This document shows, one piece after another, positions 24,901-36,900 of a stretch of DNA of 64,000 nt. The notes under the pieces were generated by a model. The model was not told the origin of the DNA, did not search any database, and was given only the letters and a program-made list of their open reading frames with translations. This DNA comes from Cyprinodon diabolis (Eukaryota; Chordata; Actinopteri; Cyprinodontiformes; Cyprinodontidae). The stretch is taken from positions 38,234,235-38,298,234 of the forward strand of contig CM060066.1 of the NCBI GenBank assembly GCA_030533445.1, given 5' to 3'. The number at the start of each line of letters is the position of its first letter. Position 1 is the stretch's first letter. Both the position numbers and the translations under genes were made by a program.

Positions 24901-27900
24901 TTGATACATTAAAATATCCCAATATCTTCATATGCTGATATATTGCCATTTAAAATCACCATATCAATCTCTTTTAGTAATGAAATATTGCTATATGTCA
25001 TCGTTATGCTACGAAAATCCACGAAATTTTGCCATATTTTTTAGTGCTGTCAATCGATTAAATTTTTTTAATCACGTTTAATCGCATCAATGCCTAAGTT
25101 AACTCGCGATTAATCGCATTTTAATCACACTTTTTTTTTCTGATTGAAAATCATTTAAATACTCTCGATGACATACAAAAAAATACATACAGGCTAGGTT
25201 TGTGCCAATGTTCTTTTTTTTTTTAAATGAAAACAGGTCACAGACACTGATTTATGCCATAGAAACATATGGCAAGAAGATGGGGAGGCATGTAGCAAAA
25301 AATAACAAATATGTAGCCAAAAAAAAGGCCCTGAAAATAGGCTGATGTAAAAGACAGTCTTTACAGTTAATACGGTCTTTTGAACAAAGACAAGCATTTT
25401 ACCCTACTGCTATAAAATGTAGTAGAGTTAACAATAGATGTCAATTAACCAAGGTAATAATGAAAAATTTTCAATCAATACATCAAAATCAATAGACCGA
25501 CATCACTAGATGGAGGTATTCTATGCTCTAGAAAGTTACTTTTCAGCCTCTTAACAAAAATGAGAACACACACACACCCACACACACACACACACACCCA
25601 CACACACACACACACGATACTGACCTGTGGCGTACACAGACAGCAAGAGTGCCGTAGCAGATTCCATTTCACCTCAGTAATCTGTTTTCTCAGCGTATTT
25701 CAGGTTGCTACTAGGCACCAGACACTCAACTTGTTTGTTGGTGGTGGGGCTTAAAGAAAAGGCACTAGCGCCACCCAGTGTATGAGCGTCTTTTTTACTT
25801 GAGGAGCTCCGCTCTCGAAGCTTATGGAAAATGCATAGACTGGGGGAAAATAGCCCCGCCTTCCCGAAGGCTGCAGCGGGATGTACTTGGAAAATTGTAC
25901 CATAAAACCACATAGCGTTAATCTCACGTTAAAAAAATTATCGCCATTAAAATGGCCTCGCGTTAACGCGATAATAACGCGATAATTTTGACAGCACTAA
26001 TATTTTTATATGTTGATATATTGACGCGGCATCGATCTATTTTACTGACAAAATCTCACCAGAATTTGTAAAATATCACGAGAGTTTTTAACAGAACAAT
26101 GAAATTTCACGAGATTTTGACAGTAAAATAGATCGATACCGCGTTTTTAAAAATCAATTTGATATCAGCATATGAAAATATATTTGAGTATATTATTTTT
26201 CAAAGTGTCAGAAATGGATAACAAAACTGCTATTTTCAATGACTACTTATTTTTGTCCAGCTTTAACATCGGTATCGGTTATCGGCTACATGAGTTTTAA
26301 AATATCGGCATATCGGATATCGGCCAAAATCCCAATATCGTGCATCCCTAATATGTGAGGTATCAAATGATCTCTTCAGGACATCTAAGAAGTTCTCTTA
26401 AAGTGTTTTCTGCAACATGTTGAGAGAGAACAAGACTTTTACCTGATACCAGGAAGGCTGAACAAACCACAGCTCTCTGTGTTCGGTCCTTTTTGGACTT
26501 GCTTGTTTTCTGAAATGTGCACAAAGATGCTACTGTTTCAATGATAATAATAATGAACAGTAATCAGCAGTACAATATACTAAAGCCTGTTTGTTTCAAA
26601 GTGATTACACCCTGCTGTTTAGAGACTGCTCTTACCCACGGATAGGACATTACCACCTGTGCTGCTAGTATAAACAATCCCCTTTCAAAGTTGGAATAGT
26701 AGAGAACAGTGCATTGAATTCTGTTTATTATGATTCTCTAAAAGAAATATGTGTGGCTACCATCAGTTTCTGCAATTCAAAGATTTACAAAGAGCATTGA
26801 TCGGAAAAATGCCACAAAATTCTGCTTTAGTCTGTTGTATTTGTCTCTCGGTCTTATTTTCAAAATTGCTGGTTTCTGACCACAGAGGCAGTTGGTGTGG
26901 ACCACCAGGCTGAGGCCAGAGGAACCTACAGTGACGACGATGACGGACTGGATGAGGCGGAGGTCAACGGCAACTGGACACCCCAAGAGAAAGCACTCCA
27001 TGAGGCTCGCCTCAAAGCAAAGGCCAAGCGCCGCCTGCGCAGGTCCTCCTCCCGCAACTCGCAGAGCGAGTCTATCTCCGAATCGGGTGAGACGCCGGGA
27101 GGGGACCCACACGCCGTGAAGGGCAAAGTCCACAACAACGACCGCAAGTCGAGGACAGGCAAAGGCAGAGGCCTGCCAAAGAAAGGTAGGCATGACTTTG
27201 GATCCTCTGTTTGCTTTATTCCTGAAGGTGTTTGCTGATCCAGGTCATGCCTCATATACAAAAATCTAGATAAGCTGGAACTAATATAACTTCTTTCCAA
27301 TGTCGAAGGAAACTACTAGAGAAAATCCCAGGTTGTGTCTAAGAGCTTCCTTTAAGGTCTTTCCTGTCCTGTTGTGTTCAGGTGGGGCTGGCGGTAAAGG
27401 AGTTTGGGGCGCTCCTGGAATGGTTTATGAAGCTGAGGAGCCGGATGTACGAGACCCAAACTACGATGAAGCTGCTCAGGTCAGTTGGTCTCAAAGGGTC
27501 ATTGGAATAACCAGACATGAAGCATTTTTAATATCTTAGAATTACTTATGTTTTTATGTCGGATGTTTTTTTTATCTTCTCTAGTGCCATTGAAAGACAT
27601 GAAATTTTGAGCATTAAACATTTAAGTATTATATTTGATGAAGCATATTCGAACCTAGTATTTACTAAATAGCTCAGTTGTTGTAGTGAAATTGATTTTA
27701 CTTTTTTATTCACATAAATACATGTAGATATGGACTATTTTTCTCTTAAGCCCAAGTCTGAAGTCTCTTCTAGATAATTAAACTGCATGAATTGGGCTTT
27801 TTGTGATTTGGGAATCATCTCAGCAGTGTACTAGTGTGGAAAAGAAACTAAGTAGAGCAGCTAACTGGTTTTCATACTTGTGGGACATGTAAATGGATTT

Positions 27901-30900
27901 ATCAATTTACCTGAAAGAGTTTTATCCTTTGACAACAGGATTTTTGTTCTAGTTTGACCCGATTGCATATTTCTACGGATAAGATTGGTTTTGCATACAG
28001 GTATGGGCTGGGCATCCAAAATTTGAGGAAAAATTAGGACCAGCTGATCGATGCATCCCTAGTCGGTTCATATTCAAACAGAATTAAATCTAACAGATAA
28101 CAGGTTTTTTTCAAGTAAAACAATCCAACATTCCTTACCAAACCCCCCCAGTTAGGCTTGAAGGAGTCCTTCCAACGCCACATTACCAATCTGATGATGA
28201 GGAAGTGCTGTGACTACTAAGATCTTTCTTACACTACGAAGCGTTGGGATATTGAAAAGTTTCTGACATGATAAAGGCCATTTTTTCACAAAAACATAGC
28301 TGATACCTCTAGGGCATAGCCCATAGACTATGTTTTTAATATATGAGTGGGTCTTATTACCGGAGATGCATCATTCTGGTGCATGGATCGAATTTCTGCT
28401 CCGATATTGACCAATTATATTACCGGATATCGGTAATTTTATATTTGAAATCAGGTGAGTGAGTTTGCCACCACACAGAATGGTAGAGGTTTTCAACTTG
28501 CACGCAGATCCATGCATGTGAGTAGAAGTACTTTTCCGCACATGGGTTTTAGCAAAGTCCTGCATAAATGGACTCTGGAGAAGCATAATAAAAAAACTGT
28601 AAACCCTTAAATTAGGCGTCTACAATCTTGTGGTTTGTGTAAAGGAAAATCAAAATTATGCCTCGATTGCAATATTTCTTGAAAAAAATCACAAATTAGA
28701 GTTTTGTCAAAATCGTTCAGCCCTAGTTTATTAATTCATTAGCTGAATTGTGTCGGCCCGATCGATCTGCCCAGGCGGAAAAAACTGGATTGGTGCATCA
28801 CTATTTATTACCAAAAGCCTTTTCTCAGTCTTCCTCATGTGGACAGGATTAGCATTAATTTGTAGTGCGCTCTCTCTTAGAGCTGAATATTGAATTATTG
28901 TAGACCTTGTTTGTAATTTTTGTTTTAAATAAAGCTAAATCTACATTGAGTGATCATGCTTATTTTCTCCCTGTGTGACCATCAGGGTAGAGATCAGGCA
29001 TAACGCAGCATGTGATTTGGCAAAAGCTCATTACACCAAGGCGACTTGCTCGATTGTTTAATCCAGATGGTGGCGTCCCATCACAATCAACCCTGCTTTC
29101 AATCTTTAACCCTGTTTATCATGTGAATGCTGGATGTGATGCTGAACGCTTGACGGGTTTTTCTCCCTGCTTCGATCACATGAATGCATTCCGTGGTGGG
29201 AACTGAGCTTCTGTCTGTCAGAAAGGAGGGGGTAAAGGCCTGATAACGGTCTTTGGGAATGGCTCACAGAAGCTGATTTGATTTGGCCTTGATGGGTGCA
29301 CAGTGTCGGTACAAATATGTGGAGTGTCGAAAAGGAGCAGGGACCGGGTGGTACAGAAAAATAAATGGGGATGCAGGTAGTGGGTATGGCCTTTGAGTCA
29401 GGCTGTGTAGTAGATCATACAGGGTCATCGTGTGTATGGGAAAATGTCAGTGAGGGGAGATATTATTCAGCACTGATGTGGAAACTAAGACAGACTTTAA
29501 AGAAGAGGAATATAAAATGTAGTTCTTTAATGCTTTATGCATTTTTTTATCTTACGATCCCAAACTTAATTGTATTTTATCACCTCTGCCAAGGAGGCAA
29601 TGTTTTCATTGCTGGTGGTTTGTCCCTTTTTTGGTCTGTTTTCGAAATAACTACAAAAGTTATGGGTGGATTCTGCTAAAATCTGGTGCATATTGTGACT
29701 GGCAACAAGTGATTCCTTTTTGCTGATGATCCAGATCACCATCTGTATCCAGGAATTAAAAATAATAATACAAAATAAAAAATATTCTGTGAATACAGGT
29801 ATAAACTGAGGGTGGAAGTCACAATATGGCGGGGGGGAAAGAGCTACTTGGCAGAGAGCCGTGCTCTCCCTGCTTTTCTAGTAGATGTTGCAATATAAAG
29901 CAAAAAGTGCAAAGTATTCTTTAACCTTCAAACCCTGTCGTGCTTGAGGCTGAAACCTTTTCTAATTTTTATAGATTCTTGATCAGGTTAAGGTCTGCTT
30001 TTTTAATTACCATCCTGTTGTACCGCTGGATGTTTGTTTATGGTTCAATCCAACGAGAACAACTGAAAACAGCAGTTCTCACATCTTGCCACAGGTTTGA
30101 TTAAAATCTATACTTTGACTAGGCCATTCTAAAAAAAATCTGTTTGGATGGAAACCCGCCTGTTGTATCTCTGGCAGGACGAACCTCTGCCTGAGCCTTA
30201 ATAGCTGAAGCTTCTGTGCTTTTTTAGTGTTTATTTATCCCATTAGGTGGGTTTGCTTAGGAAATCATGAGCATTATTAATTCCACATCAGTTAGATGAT
30301 TTTATGTTTCTCCTTTACCTGGAATCTCAATAAAATCCATTGAAGTCTGTGATTATGATGTGGGCAAACTTGCAGTGGTGTGAATACATCCGCTGTTTAC
30401 TGTAAACGTAAAGCCACTTGGAGCATATTTGTGTACATTTTGGGATAATTTGTAATCCATTGTTTTTTATGTGTTTTACCACAGGGTGACACTGTTTATG
30501 AAACAGTTGTGCCAGAGGTAGAAGAGAAGGAACTAGAAAAAATGGTAAACCCAATAGTACTGGAGTACTTTGAACATGGAGACACAAAAGAGGTTGAGGT
30601 AAGGATCTCAGAAGGCTTCCTTTTATGCACAAATACATTGGTTATGCAGAAATTAGTGGGTTTAGAGAGCATTAGCATTGTGTATTTGTGCATATAAGTG
30701 AGTTTTAGATCCAGACTCATGTTCAATCTTGTGCCCCTTCTAGGCGTTGCTAAAGGAACTCAACCTGGGCCAGCATAAGTACGAGTTTACCTCCGTGGCC
30801 GTGTCCCTGTCCCTGGAAGGCAAGGCCAGTCACAGGGAGCTGACCTCCCGTTTGCTGTCCGATCTGTCTGGGAAGATGCTCACACAAGAAGACATCGCCC

Positions 30901-33900
30901 ATGCTTTCGATAAGATATTGAAAGAGCTGCCAGACCTCATTCTGGACACACCAGAGGCCCCTCAGGTAGAGCTGATATACTGAAGCCAGAACTTTGGATC
31001 CATTCTCTGTGGTGTTTGCTTAGAAGGGAGGAGAGGCAAAGCAGGGCGTAAGGCACTTAAAAGATTAGAGATCAACACAGGTCGTTTAACATTAGCTTTT
31101 TTTCTTTTCCTCTCTGTTTTATGGATTGGCTTCTCCTAGTCTTCTGGCTTCTTTTGTTTTTACTTAATCTGTTTTGATCTGTTTGTTGAATGCTTAAATC
31201 ATGATCAACTAAAAGAAATTTTAAAAAGTGAGAAGTTTTTCTTAACAGGCCATATGTACACTCCCACACAACTTCAAAAAATCAGAAATTTTCTGTAAGT
31301 TACATGTGCATGGTGCTACATTTTGTTTTATCCCTCATATTGTACAGCATTTTGTTACGCTTGTCTTAGAAAGGTGCTCTATAAGTAAAACGTACTTACT
31401 TACACGCGTTAAAGAAAGCCAGGCAAGTACTTAAAGTAGCTCATACTTGACATTAAATTTATTAAATTCCATGTACTGCATTTTTCGGACTATAGAGCGC
31501 ACCTCGCTATAAGCCGCACCCACTAAATGTTTTGAAAAAACTGGAAATGTACATATATAATGCAAAGGGCTATAAACCACTGATATCTATTGAACCATCT
31601 TCCACCAAACCAGTAGGGGGTGCTCTACATAAAGACTCTAGCCTGGGGAAGCAGAAGAAAGCCAGCTTGTGTTAGTTTGTTGGTCACAGAGAGAGTTGCA
31701 GTCTAAGTTTTGTATTTGCAGAGCAAACATTTTTTTTTTTACACCTGTTCACATTTTAAGTACAAGTACACAAAGTCTGTCCTACAAGTTGAAAAACCTC
31801 ATACATTCTCACTTTTGCTACAAATGGTCCAGAACTATTGTTGCAAAACTATTTGTGCTTTGTAACTTTGGTGTAATTATAGATTTTTTTAAATTTGCCA
31901 AAATTACAAAAGAAAAAAGTTACACCTCTTCAAATTCTTAAGTACACAAACTGTGTTCTGTGAGTTGCACATCAAAAATGTCTTCCATTCTGTTTTGCTA
32001 CAGTTGATCTAAAACAAATGGTGCAAAACAAATTCAAACACGTGTATTAAAATCTTCACAAAGATATATATATATATATATATATAAATTTTTTTTTTTT
32101 CCTTAACACAAATACAAATCTTTGAATACAACAATAGTTTTGGGCCATTTGGAGCAAAACTCTAAGAGGTTTTTGATGTGCAACTTGTAAGACAGATTTT
32201 GTGTACTTGAACAGGTGTAAAGAAATAAAAAAATAAATAATAAAAATAAAAATAATTTTTTTATTCTACAAGTACAAAACTTAGAATATAACTTCAAATT
32301 CAGACTTACAATGCACAAATAGTTTTGAAACAATAACCTGCATACTTTGTTAGCTCTTTATTTTAGCTCTGCAGGAGTTGAGCCCATTGAGTTCATTGGT
32401 TCGTCAGCTTTAATGCTGCAAATAAATGTCAATGTTTGAAATGTAGGAATTCAGAGCATTTGTTCTGTCGTGTCTGCTGCTTGCATGTTCTTGTGCTAAA
32501 TTGAAAATATCCCATTAATTTTTTCATTTCACATAAAGTGGCTTATAGTCCGGAAAATACTATATATATATATATTTTTTTTTTAATTAGCTTTGGCGAA
32601 CAGCCTTGTAAAAGGAATCAGGAAATTAAAGAAATATTTTTATCTATTTGTGCCATATTTACACATTTCCAAATCGTAATGGGAGAAATTGAAACTGAAG
32701 TCACCTGCTGCCATCTTAGTTCTCCTCACTTTTATGGAGTTGCGCCTTAAAAATGCCTCTACTGTAATTTAATTACCATAACATTTTAAGCAATACATGT
32801 ATATTACACGTACATGTTCAATTTAGCTCTTTTGACACATCATCAAATAGTGTATGTGTGCTTGTGTAATATTCTCAATATCTGACTATTATTATGTTCC
32901 ATTAACACACTAATTTTGTTGTGATGGATTTGTATAATATGTAGGGATGCACGATATAATCGGCCCCCTATCGGTATCAGCCTGTATCGGCCTTAAAACT
33001 GAATATTGGACATCGGCCACCCCACCGATATTTAACCCGATATTTGATCAGCTTCTGAGTTTCTAAAGTCTAAAAAAAAAAAAAAAAAAAAAATACTACT
33101 TCTTCTTCTTCCTCAAAAACTTATTTTTTACAGACTTCAAAACTTCTAAAGGCAAGGGAAAATATATTGATACATTAAAATATCCCAATATCTTCATATG
33201 CTGATATATTGCCATTTAAAAACACCATATCAATCCCTTTACTAATGAAATATTGCTATATGTCATCGTTATGCTACGAAATCCCGCGAAAATTCACGAA
33301 ATTTTGCCATATTTTATATGTTGATATATTGACTCTGTATCGATCCATTTTACTAACAAAATCTCACAAGAATTTGGAAAATATCATGAGAGTTCGTAAC
33401 AAAAGGATGAAATTTCACGAGATTTTGAAAGTAAAATAGATCGATACTGCGTTTTTAAAAATCAAATTGATATCAGTATATGAAAATATATTTGAGTATA
33501 TTATTTTTCAAAGTGTCAGAAATGGATAACAAAACTGCTTTTTTCAATGACTACTTATTTTTGTCCAGCTTTAACATCAGTATTGATATCGGTTATCGGC
33601 TACATGAGTTTTAAAATATCGGATATCGGCCAAAATCCCAATATCGTGCATCCCTAATAATATGTTGTATTACATGATTTATAGACTTCATGGACTTCAT
33701 ACTGACTGTGCAATGTGACGTTTGTATTTTTTACCATAAATCACAGTAGTCTACAGATGCTATTATAACGACAAGTGTGTGTGTCAAAGTTATGACTTTA
33801 TCTTTCTTCTAAAAGTCTTAAGCCCCCCAGAAAATGAGAACATCATCTTATTTCGATGCTGTAGTGCACGTATCGTTTACATTCCGACCGGTCTAACTAG

Positions 33901-36900
33901 GTAGTACTAATATGGCGGCTGGTGACTTCACAGCACCGTGTACTACCAACGGCCTATCAGCAATCCAGTGAATAAATAGAAATCAGTGGTAACAATGCTG
34001 AACTGTGAAATGTGTTGATTCCTCACATGTGTAGGAATCTTCCAAGTTGCTCTGCTCTACTCTCACATACTGCTCCGTTTTCTTTATCGCTCTCCAATGA
34101 TGTTTCATCCTGTCTGTTCCAGATGTTAGGCCAGTTCATAGCCCGCGGCATAGCCGACCACGTCCTTCCCATGACTTTCCTGGATACCTACAAAGGGAAA
34201 GTGGACTGTGAACACGCCAGGTAAACCAGCAGAGGCGATGTTGACTTTATTATGGATTTCTCAAACACATTAACTCTATTTTCTCTCACTTAAAAAGAAG
34301 ATGTATAGAGCTGTCTTCGAACCATTATTTCTGTCTTTGTCCAGAGTGGCTTTAGACCGTGCAGCAGTGCTGCTGTCCATGAAGAAGGGGATGATTGGTC
34401 TCGATAACGTTTGGGGTGTTGGTGGAGGTCTGAGACCAGTGAAGCATCTCGTCAAAAAGGTGAGCTGTGGCCAAGCTCTTTTATGATTCATTTAATAATC
34501 AGTCTGATTTATCGAGTTCTATGGTGGTTTTAAACCTTTGAGCTCAGAGAATTTACACCGACCATCACATGGTCTTTGTTTATTATGTAACATAAACAGA
34601 AGGTAGAAATGCATGCTGGGTAGGGATCCACAGGCCAGTGTGGTGCTGGACTGCTGGCGTCAGCAGAGCAGTCCTCTCAGAAGTGGGCACAGTTAAAACC
34701 AGCCAGCTAACTCCTATTTGTGTGACTGTTTGTTCTGTTGTTACAGCTATCAAACCAATCCTGGAAAGTTTTTTTATTCTATTTTTTTTTCATAATTTTT
34801 CAAGTGGTAGTTTCAGCTGACGGCCTATCTAATTATTACACAACATTTCCAAGTATTTGTCATGTCAGGGTGACTTCTATCTGAGTATGGTGGAGCTACA
34901 GACCTTTGGACGTTCCGTCTGGTATAGACTTAGGCTGAGATAAGTGTAAGGATAAACAACTCTCTCACTCAGAACATCAGAATAATTTGTTCGGATTCAG
35001 GTCTCAAAATAAGTTAAAGAATTGTCCCCTGTGATCATTCAACAGGTCTGTGTAAACTAAAACACCTGTTTTAGTTACACACAATGTTTCACTTCCTCTT
35101 TTTTATATTCTTTCATAATTTTAAATAATTCCCAAATCTACTATATCATATTAATGGTGTAAAGAGACTACAGCCAACATTATTGGCCCAGATTATCTGG
35201 TAATGTGAAGATATGCACCTAAAATGTCTCCAGATTAATAAATCATAAGATATTTTTCATTCCCTCTAAAGTGTTTCTAACTTTCCAGCAAAATATCTTT
35301 GGGCAGCTCTCATTTCACTCGCTTTAGCTCAATAAAATGTGTAATAAGATAAAAGGATTATCTTTGATGTGAGCTTCTAATATCTAAAATCTCACCATGA
35401 TTGTGCTGGTTTGCAGACTATTTTATCCTTTTATTTATTTTCCTGTTTACTGATCAGATGACTTATTTTTTTCCTTGCTGAGACTCAAACATGCACAGAT
35501 TTCCATCTAAGTGACTCAGAAGCACGGCTCCAGCTCAGATGGTTCAAAGCATCCTGCAGAGTTCAGTGTTCTCCCTTTTGGTTGCAGTGACTAATTCCTG
35601 CAGGATTTAAGGGAGGTTGTAGGTGTTAATAGAGAAAATAATCCACATTTACTCTTAATGTTCTTTAGAAGAGACTGTTCATGCATGTGTTGGATCAACT
35701 TTGTCCATCTTTTAACCATCTGATTTTAATTTGATTGAAGGACATTGGTAACCATGCTCAAATAGATATTATAAACTGAAATATGCAGGAACATCAATGT
35801 CAACTCTGAGTCAGGTTGCCTGTAGAAGTCATTGAGATTCTGAGTCTCTTGTATTGTTCTTTAAATAAACATGAAATGCATCACAGCGATTTATGTGCAG
35901 TATTCCCCTATTTCTCTTGGATTCTAAAGATATAAGTTGGTAATCTTGAAACTTGTCCAGCTTTAGCTGGATTTCAGATTTCTCTTACCGGAGTGGCTCC
36001 AGTTGAATGTCTTCACCTTTCATTTGGACCTCATTTGTGTTTGTTGCAGATGAACCTTCTCCTCAAAGAGTACCTGATATCTGGAGATGTGTCTGAGGCG
36101 GAGCACTGTCTGCGGGACCTGGAGGTCCCTCACTTCCACCATGAGCTGGTCTATGAGGTATTCGGCCAGTCCTACCTTTTGTTTTTGCATGCTTTTTTAA
36201 ATTATTATTGTAATGTATTTTTCTTTCTTGCTGGTTTATTTTGAAGTCAAGTGAAAAAAGAGCTGTAAACATACATTTTTACTTTTTTTTTTTTTTGCCA
36301 GGGACATTCTGCGTTTGCCAATTACTTTCTCTCATTTTCAGTGGAATCAGATCAAGAGCTGAGACCAAGTTGACTCAAAAGGATTCATAAGCTTAGTTTT
36401 TTTAGTTGCCAATAGACATACAGCAAATAATCTGCTATGAAACATATATAAAACATATTTCTATAAATTCATTTGGTGGGAATTCTATCCACCAAATTTA
36501 TCCATGGGTTAAGGAGCACATTTTCAAAGAGGGTCACTTAACCTTTATCATAGGTTATTTTGTGATGTATCTTTACAGAACAATATCTACTGCAGTATGA
36601 TGATTTCATAATAACAATCTGGCAGAGATTTTTTTTTTTACCTTTCCTCTGTTAATGCTGGAAAGATAAATGGTCACAAAAAGGACTGAAACAATTAATC
36701 AGATTAATCGGGATTAATTGATTATTGAAAAATTCATCAACTAATTTAGTAATCGATTAATCTTAAACTGAAGTATAGAGACTGTAAAAAATATCTTTAG
36801 CTGACAGAGTGACCCACGTAGAGCAGGAAATATACCAAAATTGTAAAAATAGATGTAAACATTTTGCATTAAATATGAAAAATAATTTTTCATCCATCAA

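Larger units (their letters stand above)
24682..26350. mobile_element. non-autonomous hAT element (family 2, copy 1) interrupted by another hAT element
   Basis: Terminal inverted repeats are TAGGGATGCACGATAT, 16 of 16 identical. The perfect 8-bp target duplication is atatgtga (24674-24681 and 26351-26358). Without the 958-bp nested insert it is about 711 bp, matching the uninterrupted copy at 32942-33656 (715 bp). Confidence 0.93.
15941..26885 (+). other. pdcd4: pdcd4 intron 1, rich in transposons
   Basis: A 10.9-kb intron. It contains hAT elements at 16942-17659, 21263-21633 and 24682-26350 (with a nested insertion) and another cut-and-paste element at 21671-22606. A dispersed-repeat scrap lies near 19845-19945. 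Stretches 17668-21254 and 22607-24673 show no other recognisable feature. Confidence 0.8.
30966..34122 (+). other. pdcd4: pdcd4 intron 5
   Basis: A 3.2-kb intron. It holds a pogo-like foldback element (31476-32560) and a hAT element (32942-33656). The rest shows no gene. Confidence 0.8.

Noticed and set aside
26777..27300. Minus-strand and alternate-frame ORFs over pdcd4 exon 2
   Set aside because: The plus frame matches Pdcd4 residue for residue with correct splice phases. The others are shadows.
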